This document shows positions 1 to 6,409 of a stretch of DNA of 11,710 nt, in pieces (position 1 is the first letter of the stretch; each line of letters starts with the position of its first letter). The notes under the pieces were generated by a model. It worked only from the letters and a program-made list of their open reading frames with translations, was not told where the DNA came from and did not search any database. The stretch covers positions 1 through 11,710 of the forward strand of contig CALMVY010000351.1 in NCBI GenBank assembly GCA_937873245.1, in the 5' to 3' direction. The translations under genes were made by a program, and so were the position numbers. The stretch is from an uncultured Arthrobacter sp. (GTDB lineage: Bacteria; Actinomycetota; Actinomycetes; Actinomycetales; Micrococcaceae).

Positions 1-1405
1 CGGCCAGGGCGCGGTAGAGCGTGTCGGAGAAGGGCTCGTCGATGACCAGGCCGGCGAAGAGGAGCACGACGACGAGGATCAGCACGGCAGGGACGAACAC
101 GCGCTGGAAGCGGTCGGTGAAGCGCTGCGTCGGGGAGGTCTGGGCCTGCGCTTCGCTGACCATCCGCACCACCCGGGCGAGCGTGGAGTCCTTGGACAGC
201 CGGGTCACTGCGATCTCCAGCACGCCGGGTCCGTTGACCGTGCCGGCGTAGATGCGGCTTTCGGCCGGGATGTCCGCCTCGTTGCGGGAGGCCTGTGGCC
301 CGATCGGTGTCTTGTCCACGGGGATGCTTTCCCCGGTCACGGCTGACTGGTCCACGCTGCTCTGGCCGACGGTGACGTAACCGTCGGAGGGGATGCGGGT
401 GTTTGGTTTGATGATGACGGTGTCGCCGATCCGCAGCTCCCCGACGGGGATCTCCTGCTCGGTGCCGTCGCGGCTGACCAGCGCACTTTCCGGGGCGAGT
501 TCGGCCAGGGCCTGGATGGCGCGCCGGGCCCGTCCCATGGCGTAGCTTTCCAGGGCATGGCCGATGCTGAACAGCGCCAGCAGCAGGGCGCCCTCGGCCA
601 GGTCTCCGAGCACCGCGGCGCCGGCGGCCGCGACCAGCATGAGGAAATCGATCTCGAAGCGCTTGGCCATCACTGTCTGGATGGCTTCCTTGAGCGTGTA
701 ATAGCCGCCGAAGAAATACGCAGCGACATACAGCGCCGTCGAGACCGCGTCCGGAACCGCAGGGCTCAGCCCCAGCAGGAAACCCGTCGCCAGGGTTAGG
801 GCACACAGGATCGCGAAGATCAGCTCGCTGCGCTCACCGAAGATCCCGCCGTGCTTGTGATCATGCTCTTCATGCTTTTCATGCTTGTGGTCGTGCGCTT
901 CTGCCTCGGGTGCGGCGGCTTCGCCGGCACCTGCACCGGGTGCCTCGGCGGCCCGGCCGGCGCGCGGCGGGGTCCCGAAGCGCTCGAGAAGGTCCGTGAC
1001 CGCCTTCTCCGAGGTCCGGTCCGCGAGGTATTCGACCGCGACCGACCCGGTCGCGGAGACGTGGGCCTCCGCCACACCGTCCAGGCTGCGCAGCCGCTGT
1101 TCGAGCAGCTGCGCACGGGCGGGCCTGGAGATGCCGACCACGTCGAGGCTGAGATGGCCGAAGCCGCTGTCCACCCGCGCCCCCAGGGACACGGCCAGTT
1201 CACGGATCCGGCCCAGGCTGATGACGTCCGGTTCGAAATGCACGCACAGCTGGGCCGCTTCGGTGCCGTCCGCGCGTTTGACGTGGACGCTCATGACGCC
1301 CTGCCGGGCCTGAAGGCCGGCGGTCAGTTGCTGGACGCAGGCGTCCTGTTCATCCAGTGCCTCGGGCAGCACGGTCTTCAGGTCAAGTTGTGTGTCGGTT
1401 GCCAT
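1..1405 (-). CDS. P1B-type heavy-metal-exporting ATPase (Zn/Cd/Co/Pb class), 3' end outside window
   Basis: This would pump divalent soft metals out across the cytoplasmic membrane using ATP. The 468 codons in the window cover two degenerate HMA-like ferredoxin folds without CxxC (about residues 20-80 and 85-145). They are followed by a linker with seven histidines (171-185), membrane helices near 193-212, 220-238 and 252-290, the actuator domain with TGES at 357-360, and a further helix at 436-455. The CPx helix, the DKTGT phosphorylation site and the ATP-binding domain lie beyond the left edge. The ATG at 1405 is chosen because an in-frame TGA lies just upstream. Its ribosome site is weak. 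It is the third gene after the CzrA-like repressor and zinc-ribbon protein, with a 70-base gap, so zinc or cadmium is the likely substrate (inference). Confidence 0.93.
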   Translation of the reverse strand, partial: MATDTQLDLKTVLPEALDEQDACVQQLTAGLQARQGVMSVHVKRADGTEAAQLCVHFEPDVISLGRIRELAVSLGARVDSGFGHLSLDVVGISRPARAQLLEQRLRSLDGVAEAHVSATGSVAVEYLADRTSEKAVTDLLERFGTPPRAGRAAEAPGAGAGEAAAPEAEAHDHKHEKHEEHDHKHGGIFGERSELIFAILCALTLATGFLLGLSPAVPDAVSTALYVAAYFFGGYYTLKEAIQTVMAKRFEIDFLMLVAAAGAAVLGDLAEGALLLALFSIGHALESYAMGRARRAIQALAELAPESALVSRDGTEQEIPVGELRIGDTVIIKPNTRIPSDGYVTVGQSSVDQSAVTGESIPVDKTPIGPQASRNEADIPAESRIYAGTVNGPGVLEIAVTRLSKDSTLARVVRMVSEAQAQTSPTQRFTDRFQRVFVPAVLILVVVLLFAGLVIDEPFSDTLYRALA

Positions 1406-1475
1406 GCTTGCTCAATTCACAGTGTCAGGGCCGGTCGGGGGAGGGGGAAGGGAGCGCGGGTGTAATGCCTGGGGG

Positions 1476-1790
1476 TTAGCCGAACAGGTCGCCGAGGAAT
1501 CCGCCGCGCTTGCGGCGGTCGTGCCGGTCCCCGTGTCCGGAGTCGCGACCGTCGTGGCCGCCGCGGTGGCTGTCCCTCTGATCCGGGTACTGCGGCTGGG
1601 GGTATCCGGGCGCGGGATTCCGGGCACCGTAGAAGGAGCTTTCGGCGTCCATTAAGGACTCGAGCTCGCCCCGGTCCAGGAAGATTCCGCGGCATCCGGT
1701 GCATTGATCGATGACGACGCCGTTACGTTCGTAGGGGCGCATCTCTGCTCCGCATTTGGGGCAGGCGAGTGTGGCGGGTGAAGGGTTCAT
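1476..1790 (-). CDS. Small TFIIB-type zinc-ribbon protein
   Basis: This 104-residue protein carries a zf-TFIIB-type zinc ribbon with CPKC at 10-13 and CTGC at 30-33, followed by the family's typical IFLDRGELESL stretch. The tail (about 55-98) is rich in Gly, His, Asp and Arg, with seven or so histidines, and ends in a Gly/Phe/Leu patch (GGFLGDLFG). Such proteins are widespread but their biochemical role is unclear. The start ATG overlaps the stop of the upstream repressor in an ATGA junction, and AGGAG lies at 1796-1800, so translation is coupled to the repressor. Its place between a zinc-type sensor and a metal ATPase suggests zinc storage, delivery or sensing, which is inference from context and the His-rich tail. 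Confidence 0.85.
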   Translation of the reverse strand: MNPSPATLACPKCGAEMRPYERNGVVIDQCTGCRGIFLDRGELESLMDAESSFYGARNPAPGYPQPQYPDQRDSHRGGHDGRDSGHGDRHDRRKRGGFLGDLFG

Positions 1791-2221
1791 GATGACTCCT
1801 GATGGGTGGGTTCGGTGGGGGCAGGGGTAGCCGTGATGGCCGGGGAGTGGCTGGCATGGGTGATCGCCATGTCCAGCAGCATCCGGACGTGGCTGTCGCC
1901 GAGCCGGTAAAACACGACGCGGCCCGCGCGGCGGGTTTCCACGACGCGATGCGCGCGCATGAGCCGAAGGGCCTGGCTCACCGAGGATTCGCTCTGGCCG
2001 CTTACCGATGCGAGGTCATGCACGCAGACCTCGCCGGCCTCGAGCAGGGTGGCGAGGATCCGGACCCGGCCGGGGTCGCCCATCAACCGGAACACAGCGG
2101 CGACCCGTTCAACGTCCTCCGCCGAGGGCAGCGCCGCCTGGAGAAACTCAATTCGTGCGCCGTCGCCCCGTGGGTCAGACGGGTTGTCAGGTTTGGGAAC
2201 GCCCTGAAGTTGTCGGTTCAT
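1787..2221 (-). CDS. ArsR/SmtB-family metal sensor repressor, CzrA/SmtB-like alpha5 site
   Basis: A 144-residue winged-helix repressor that should leave its operator when it binds metal. The winged-helix core spans about 34-108, with the recognition segment near SESSVSQALRLMR (77-89). The alpha5 metal site matches the SmtB/CzrA pattern exactly: D109, H111, H122 and H125, i.e. D-x-H-x10-H-x2-H. A cysteine in the alpha3 region (EVCVHDLA, C66) recalls CadC/CmtR-type EVCVCDL motifs, but the second cysteine is His here. In this family such an alpha5 site senses Zn(II) or Co(II). The first 30 residues are not family-like. The start is supported by a -10 hexamer six bases upstream, giving a leaderless mRNA. 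It heads the zinc-ribbon and ATPase operon and is probably autoregulated through the dyad at 2223-2244. Confidence 0.92.
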   Translation of the reverse strand: MNRQLQGVPKPDNPSDPRGDGARIEFLQAALPSAEDVERVAAVFRLMGDPGRVRILATLLEAGEVCVHDLASVSGQSESSVSQALRLMRAHRVVETRRAGRVVFYRLGDSHVRMLLDMAITHASHSPAITATPAPTEPTHQESS

Positions 2222-2256
2222 CTGAACATATTAGCAGATGTTTATGTGTTCCATAT
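2222..2256 (-). promoter_or_regulatory. Promoter and SmtB-type operator of the CzrA-like repressor operon
   Basis: On the minus strand a TAATAT -10 hexamer (2233-2228) sits six bases before the ATG at 2221, the spacing expected for a leaderless transcript. No good -35 is visible. The -10 is embedded in an imperfect dyad read on the plus strand as TGAACAT-N8-ATGTTTA (2223-2229 and 2238-2244). It resembles the 12-2-12 inverted repeats bound by SmtB/CzrA/ZiaR proteins. Repressor bound here would cover the -10 and the start codon, fitting autoregulation. The operator call is by pattern only. Confidence 0.7.
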
Positions 2257-2311
2257 CCTGCCGGCGAACTGCGACGAATCCAGCCAATCCTGTACTGTAT
2301 TTGAGTGCTGT

Positions 2312-2331
2312 CCGAGCCGCAGCAGGCTCGG
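2312..2331 (+). other. Perfect 7-bp hairpin in the presumed leader of the 2400-2858 gene
   Basis: CCGAGCC (2312-2318) and GGCTCGG (2325-2331) form a perfect stem with a GCAGCA loop, about 70 bases before the ATG at 2400. There is no U-tract, so it is not a normal terminator. It could be a leader structure or chance pairing in GC-rich DNA. Confidence 0.35.
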
Positions 2332-2399
2332 CACAACGCGAATCGTCAGTCGACACGACACTCTCCTCGGACGGTCGCCCGCCAATATCAAGGAATGCA

Positions 2400-2858
2400 A
2401 TGACAACTGAAGACAAAACACCCCTGAATGCGCAGCCGGGCGTGGCCGTTCCGGATACACGAGCCGGGATGCCGCTGGGTGCCCGGCGGTTGTTCATGAT
2501 CGGCGGGCTCTGCGTGCCGGTGGGCCTCGTTGGGGGCTCGTATTTGTTCGGCGCCCAGCTCCTGGCCGTGGCCGGCGTGGTCATGATCGCCGTGGCCCTC
2601 TCGTACCGCGCTTCCGGGTCCTGGTTCTGGCCGTTGTCCTGGGCGACGGCCGCGGCCGGGGGTCTCTGGTTCGTATTCCTAGCCGCCTATTATCTCGCGA
2701 TCATCACCGCCGCGGACGCGTCGGCGCCCCTTCCCGGATACGCACCCGTGCTGTTCACCGCCGGGGTGGCGTGCGTGGCTGTCATGGCAGTCGCCGCCGT
2801 CGTGGCCGTGGCCGTGCGCATGTTCCGTGCGTCCCTGCGGTCCGGGCGCGGGGCCTAG
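2400..2858 (+). CDS. Small four-helix membrane protein of unknown function
   Basis: I do not recognise this 152-residue protein. It has a polar N-terminus (1-28) and four likely membrane helices near 31-49, 50-67, 80-103 and 115-139, ending in a short Arg-rich tail that suggests a cytoplasmic C-terminus. There are only two cysteines and no clear metal motif. The ATG at 2400 is chosen over upstream in-frame starts because AAGGA lies at 2390-2394 with proper spacing and because the preceding 54 residues look non-coding. It is transcribed away from the CzrA-like repressor across a 178-base gap and ends at the hairpin terminator at 2904-2946. It may share metal control with the divergent operon, but no clear plus-strand promoter is visible. 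Confidence 0.75.
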   Translation: MTTEDKTPLNAQPGVAVPDTRAGMPLGARRLFMIGGLCVPVGLVGGSYLFGAQLLAVAGVVMIAVALSYRASGSWFWPLSWATAAAGGLWFVFLAAYYLAIITAADASAPLPGYAPVLFTAGVACVAVMAVAAVVAVAVRMFRASLRSGRGA

Positions 2859-2903
2859 GATCTTTCGCAGGTCGCTGGTGCCCGCGGCCCCGTATTAAGC
2901 GGC

Positions 2904-2946
2904 AGGAAGGCTGGGCCCGGACGGCACGTCCGGGCCCAGCCTTCCT
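2904..2946. terminator. Strong bidirectional hairpin terminator
   Basis: A perfect 19-bp stem pairs 2904-2922 with 2928-2946 around a five-base loop, followed on the plus strand by a short T-run (TTTGT). It lies between the convergent membrane-protein gene (ends 2858) and copC (ends 2950). It abuts the copC stop, so it probably serves both transcripts. Confidence 0.85.
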
Positions 2947-2949
2947 TTG

Positions 2950-3570
2950 TCAGGCTCCAGTACTGTTGCGTTTGCGGCGGAGATAGAGCGTGGCTCCGAC
3001 GGCTGCGGCCAGAACTGCTGCGGAAATGCCCAGCGTGAGCGGGGCATTGGCGTTATCTGGCGGGGGGACCGTGCCCGGAGTCGATGTCCCAGCCGGCGTG
3101 GTGGCTGGATCAGCCGTCGAAGGCGTCGCAGACGGCGTCGGCGAGGCCGACGGAGTGGCGGTCTCGCCTCCGGGCGCCGGTTGGACGGTGAAGGAGTATT
3201 GTCCTTCGATGGGGTGTCCGTCGGAGGAAACAGCCCGCCACAGAACCGTGTAGGTTCCGGCTGTTCCTGCCGCGATTGTTGTGGAGAGAGTCGGGCCGTT
3301 GACCGTAACTTTGCCGTCGGTGAGGGTCGTCCCAGCGCCGTCGGTGACGGTTACAACGCTCGTTTTCAACATTTCGGAGTCCAGCGGAGGCTCTGACAGT
3401 GTCAGCGAGACGGTCTTGGGTGCGGTTGTGACTACGGCGTCCTTGGCCGGAGTGGTTGAGGACAGGCTGTCGTGTGCCAGGGCAGGGGTGGCCGTGGCTG
3501 CGGGGATCAGGACCGCCGCGACGGCTGCCAGCCGGAGGCGCGCCCCGAGAGTCAGGCGTGGGTGTTTCAT
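2950..3570 (-). CDS. copC: CopC-domain copper-binding protein, membrane-anchored
   Basis: This 206-residue exported protein should bind Cu(II) on the outer face of the membrane. A signal peptide (1-32, ending PALA) would be cut just before H33, placing a histidine at the mature N-terminus as in CopC Cu(II) sites. The CopC beta-sandwich spans about 33-129, with the conserved LTLSEPP stretch (E60) and the SSDGHPIEG motif holding D117 and H119. A Pro/Thr/Ser/Ala-rich linker (131-175) leads to a C-terminal helix (about 178-196) followed by RRKR, so the protein is tethered to the membrane. It contains no cysteine. It is the last gene of the minus-strand operon, 87 bases after the His-bearing membrane protein, with a GGAAGAACGGAA ribosome-site region. 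The CopD-CtaG fusion further upstream is the usual CopC partner type. Confidence 0.93.
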   Translation of the reverse strand: MKHPRLTLGARLRLAAVAAVLIPAATATPALAHDSLSSTTPAKDAVVTTAPKTVSLTLSEPPLDSEMLKTSVVTVTDGAGTTLTDGKVTVNGPTLSTTIAAGTAGTYTVLWRAVSSDGHPIEGQYSFTVQPAPGGETATPSASPTPSATPSTADPATTPAGTSTPGTVPPPDNANAPLTLGISAAVLAAAVGATLYLRRKRNSTGA

Positions 3571-3657
3571 TGATTCCGTTCTTCCAAAATTAGGGTGTGG
3601 GGTGCCGGAAACGGCGTTGCCCGCTCGGGCCGCAGGGGAGCGGACGTGGGCGTGCCG

Positions 3658-4257
3658 TCAAGCACTGACCGGCGGTCCGCGCAGCGGCGGACGGCGCAAA
3701 ACCCGCCATCGCCGGATCATGGCGCGCCAGGGCACTGGCGCTGCCACAGCCGAGGGGGACGGTGCCGGTACAGCGGGGACGCCCGTCAGCGGGCGAAGCC
3801 ATGCCGCAAGCGCCCACAGGGCCTCCTCACCCCTGGCCAGCATCAAGGCAGTGACGAGCGTGGCGCCGATATGAAGACCGAGCATGGGCGGATCAAGGTC
3901 GGCCGGCACGTGCCCGGATAGACCCGAGTCTTCGGATCTGCCAGGGCCGCCGGCCACGGTTCCGTGAAGATGCAGGGACGGCGCAGCCGCCGGCAGCGCC
4001 GTTACGGACAGCACCGAGAATGCCTGATGCAGCAGTACCTGCGCCGACGCGAGAATCCCCATGAGGATCGGGGCCGTCATCGTCCATCTGGTGAGAAGAA
4101 CGACGACAAGTAGAACCAGGACTGTGAGGGCGGTCATCACGGGGGCCGCGGGCAGTTGACCGCCAGCGAGGACGTGGGCCCACACAGCCAGGAACTGGAC
4201 CGCAGCAGCCACTGCGGAGGCGCGCAGCAGCCGGAATGGCGCACGTTGACTTGTCAT
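3658..4257 (-). CDS. His-bearing membrane protein of a CopC-linked type, function unknown
   Basis: A 199-residue protein with likely membrane helices near 12-32, 38-57, 61-88 and 124-155. A loop at 92-122 holds H96, H98 and H116, and further histidines lie at 28, 77 and 129, in or beside helices. The stretch ML-x-LH-x-GA-x-LVTALML-ARGEEALWALAAWL (about 125-154) looks like the conserved core of membrane proteins often found beside copC in actinobacteria. That is recalled from general knowledge, not checked. It has no cysteines. The ATG at 4257 has AGGAAAGGAA just upstream. It lies 72 bases after the DsbA-like gene and 87 before copC, in the same operon. A role in copper uptake, delivery or buffering with CopC is inference. 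The Arg/Pro-rich C-terminus is likely cytoplasmic. Confidence 0.82.
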   Translation of the reverse strand: MTSQRAPFRLLRASAVAAAVQFLAVWAHVLAGGQLPAAPVMTALTVLVLLVVVLLTRWTMTAPILMGILASAQVLLHQAFSVLSVTALPAAAPSLHLHGTVAGGPGRSEDSGLSGHVPADLDPPMLGLHIGATLVTALMLARGEEALWALAAWLRPLTGVPAVPAPSPSAVAAPVPWRAMIRRWRVLRRPPLRGPPVSA

Positions 4258-4329
4258 GGCGCCGTTCCTTTCCTGGAAGAACTGCTGGACTGTGGAGCCT
4301 TGCGTGAGGGCCAGGCCCTGCTGCTGCCG

Positions 4330-5031
4330 CTATTTTGCGGCGTCGGCGAGTTTCTGCCGGAATTCCTCGGCAGTGTTCAGCGTCAGCTTTTCTCCGTTGA
4401 GGAAGAACGTCGGGGTTCCCGTGACCCCGAGCGCCTTGCCGTCGGCGATGTCCTGGCGGATCCGGTCCTTGGTCTTTTCGTCGGCCACAACGGCGTCGTA
4501 CTTGGCGAGATCCAGTCCCATTTCCTGGGCAAACGACCGGAACAGCGGCGCCTGGGAATCCTGCTTTTCGCCCCACTGTCCCTGGGTCTGGAACATTTTG
4601 TCGGACATCTGCTCGTATTTGCCTTGCTGCGCGGCCGCTTCGACGGCCAGTGCGGCTGTGCCCGAGTTTCGGTGCCCCGGCAAGGGGAAATAGCGGTTCA
4701 CGAAGGTGATCCGGTCGCCGAATTCCTTTTTCAGCTCGGCCACGAGCGGGTTGGCTGCGCCGCAGGCTTCGCATTCGAAGTCGAGGAACTCAACCAGTTG
4801 GGCCTTTTCGGTGGCCGGTGCGGTGAGGCGGTGGCTGTCCTCGCGGATCAGTTCAGCTTCGGCTGCCGCCGGCTGCGGCGTGGAGGCAGGAGCGGGCTTG
4901 TTCATAGTGAACACCGCGTACCAGATCACGCCGGCAGCGACGATGGCCCCCAGCAGGATCCACATAACAAGGCGGATCTTCTTGGCCGGGTCGTTCGGGG
5001 GAGGAGTTGTCTTTGTGGTGCTCTGTGTCAT
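4330..5031 (-). CDS. Membrane-anchored DsbA-like thiol oxidoreductase
   Basis: A 233-residue protein with a cytoplasmic N-terminus, one membrane anchor (about 21-42), an Ala/Pro linker and an extracytoplasmic thioredoxin fold with DsbA insertion (about 65-230). The active site is CEAC (C87, C90) in FLDFECEACG, and the cis-proline loop is VTGTP (P207). These features fit disulfide oxidases of the actinobacterial DsbA type, which are re-oxidised by a VKOR-family membrane protein. Such a partner is encoded at 10035-10706. The start overlaps the stop of the CDF gene by one base (TGATG), so the two are translationally coupled. Placement inside a CmtR-headed operon implies metal-induced expression. 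Thiol reductase or isomerase activity cannot be excluded from sequence alone. Confidence 0.9.
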   Translation of the reverse strand: MTQSTTKTTPPPNDPAKKIRLVMWILLGAIVAAGVIWYAVFTMNKPAPASTPQPAAAEAELIREDSHRLTAPATEKAQLVEFLDFECEACGAANPLVAELKKEFGDRITFVNRYFPLPGHRNSGTAALAVEAAAQQGKYEQMSDKMFQTQGQWGEKQDSQAPLFRSFAQEMGLDLAKYDAVVADEKTKDRIRQDIADGKALGVTGTPTFFLNGEKLTLNTAEEFRQKLADAAK

Positions 5032-5948
5032 CAGTGGTGGATGCTTTCTTGGTCGCGGTGTGCGGCGGGTTCGATTTGGAAGGTGGAGTGTTCGACGCTG
5101 ACGTCGAAGTGTTCGGCGACGCAGCGCTGCAGGTCAGCCAAAATTGTGGCGGCGTGTCCGTCGGTCATGCAGTCGTCCTCGACGGTGACGTGGGCGGACA
5201 GGACGGGGGTCCCGGAGGCCACCAGGGAGGCGTGAAGGTCATGGACGTCGATGACATGCGGGAGAGCCAGAATGTGGTCACGGACGTCAGCCATGTCCAA
5301 GCCTTGGGGTGCGTTTTCCATCAGCACGTTCACGGTGTCACGGAGCAGCTTCAGTGTGCGGGGGATGATAAGGGCGCCGATCAGCAAGGAAACGACGGCG
5401 TCGGCCTGGACCCAGCCGGTGACTGCGATGATGATCGCGGCAACGATCACGGCCACTGATCCCAGGGCGTCGTTCAGTACTTCCAGGAACGCGGCCTTCA
5501 TGTTGAAGTTGTGGTTCCGGCCGGAAGCAAGGATGATGAGCCCGACGGCGTTGCCGGCGAGGCCGATGATACCGAACCACAACATCGCGGAGCCGCCGAT
5601 TTCGGGAGGCTCGATCAGCCGCCGGATTCCCTCGACGATGACGAACCCACCGACGCCGAGCAGCAAAGCGGCTTGACCGGCCGCGGCGATGATTTCGGCA
5701 CGTTTGTAGCCCCAGGTGCGCTTGAGCGTGGCTGGCTTCAAAGCCAATGAGGCGGCGATGAGGGCGATCAGCAGGCCGGTCGAGTCGGTGAACATGTGGC
5801 CTGCGTCGGCCAGAAGAGCCAGGCTTCCGGTCAGGACCGAGCCGACGATTTCCGCGACCATCACGGTGAAGGTGATGGAAAACACCACTATCAGCTTGCC
5901 GCGGTTTCCCACAGCCGTCGCGCCGTGATCGTGCTCATGTCCGCTCAT
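5031..5948 (-). CDS. Cation diffusion facilitator metal exporter (CzcD/ZitB type)
   Basis: A 305-residue proton-coupled exporter of divalent metals (Zn/Cd/Co class). The N-terminus is short and His-rich (HEHDH). Six helices follow, with the TM2 metal site HMFTD (H51, D55) and the TM5 segment EVLND (E156, D160), then a cytoplasmic alpha/beta dimerisation domain (about 205-292) rich in histidine (H231, H236, H239). Most CzcD/ZitB proteins have HxxxD in TM5. Here the first ligand position is Glu, which may alter selectivity. The ATG at 5948 overlaps the upstream CmtR-like stop (ATGA), and this start is preferred over a longer open frame because homologous sequence begins here. The DsbA-like gene follows with a one-base overlap. 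Expression is probably set by the CmtR-like sensor. Confidence 0.94.
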   Translation of the reverse strand: MSGHEHDHGATAVGNRGKLIVVFSITFTVMVAEIVGSVLTGSLALLADAGHMFTDSTGLLIALIAASLALKPATLKRTWGYKRAEIIAAAGQAALLLGVGGFVIVEGIRRLIEPPEIGGSAMLWFGIIGLAGNAVGLIILASGRNHNFNMKAAFLEVLNDALGSVAVIVAAIIIAVTGWVQADAVVSLLIGALIIPRTLKLLRDTVNVLMENAPQGLDMADVRDHILALPHVIDVHDLHASLVASGTPVLSAHVTVEDDCMTDGHAATILADLQRCVAEHFDVSVEHSTFQIEPAAHRDQESIHH

Positions 5949-6322
5949 GCGAGTGTCTCCAAGGAGTGAGGGGCGGTGCGGGAGGGCTTCAGTTTGTCCT
6001 GCTGGCAGTCCGGTTCGGCGCAGTTGCAGATAGCGTCGACCGTCAGAATGGTGCCCAACAGATCGTCGAGGGCGTGTGCCAGCCTGCTGTCGGAGAGTTC
6101 GTAGCTGATGCGGCGGCCGGCAGGTTCCGCGACGACCAGCCCGCACGCGCGCAGGCAGCCCAGATGGTTGGACAGGATCTGACGGCTGACGCCGATCTGA
6201 CTCGCGAGGTCGGAGGGAAACGCGGGACCGGATTTCAATTCCAACAGGATGGCCGCCCGCGTGGGGTCCGCCAGGGCTTTGCCGAAGCGGGCCAGGACAT
6301 CAATGGCAGAGAGGATGGGCAT
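5945..6322 (-). CDS. CmtR-like ArsR-family thiol metal sensor (copy 1)
   Basis: A 125-residue winged-helix repressor closely resembling Mycobacterium tuberculosis CmtR, which senses Cd(II)/Pb(II) through two cysteines in the DNA-binding helix and one near the C-terminus. Here the helix NHLGCLRACGLVV gives C56 and C60, and the C-terminal stretch holds C99, C101 and C106, two more than usual. The DPTR and SYELSD motifs of the fold are clear. It shares the same ungapped layout with the second copy at 10891-11217, and many residues are identical. It heads the CDF, DsbA-like, membrane protein and copC operon and overlaps the CDF start by four bases. A TATCAT -10 hexamer seven bases before the ATG implies a leaderless message. 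Confidence 0.92.
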   Translation of the reverse strand: MPILSAIDVLARFGKALADPTRAAILLELKSGPAFPSDLASQIGVSRQILSNHLGCLRACGLVVAEPAGRRISYELSDSRLAHALDDLLGTILTVDAICNCAEPDCQQDKLKPSRTAPHSLETLA

Positions 6323-6371
6323 TCCCGAAATGATACAGAAAAAGCTGGATCAGCAAATACCGGATCTGCAA
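6323..6371 (-). promoter_or_regulatory. Promoter and candidate operator of the CmtR-1 operon
   Basis: On the minus strand TATCAT (6335-6330) lies seven bases before the ATG, with TTTGCT (6357-6352) as a possible -35 at 16 bases. Two near-identical direct repeats, read on the plus strand as GGATCAGCAA (6347-6356) and GGATCTGCAA (6362-6371), are 15 bases apart and span the -35 region. They are candidate regulator sites. The whole signal fits in the 87 bases after the copD stop. Confidence 0.6.
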
Positions 6372-6409
6372 CGGGGTCTGCCGTTGAGCCGGTGCGGGCA
6401 CTAGGGGAG

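Noticed and set aside
839..905. Short tandem-like repeats (CATGCTTTTCATGCTTGTGG region) as a CRISPR or direct-repeat array
   Set aside because: They encode the His/Lys/Glu linker of the metal ATPase and are explained by codon repetition.
2238..2399. Longer start for the small membrane protein
   Set aside because: The 54 extra residues lie in the regulatory gap and look non-coding. The ATG at 2400 has AAGGA upstream.
4156..5235. Long plus-strand open frame opposite the DsbA-like and CDF genes
   Set aside because: It is antisense to clearly homologous minus-strand genes, and long antisense frames are common at this GC content. Another at 10176-11207 was rejected for the same reason.
5949..6146. 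N-terminal extension of the CDF exporter into the CmtR-1 gene
   Set aside because: The extension is the out-of-frame shadow of the CmtR-1 gene. CDF sequence starts at the ATG in the ATGA overlap.
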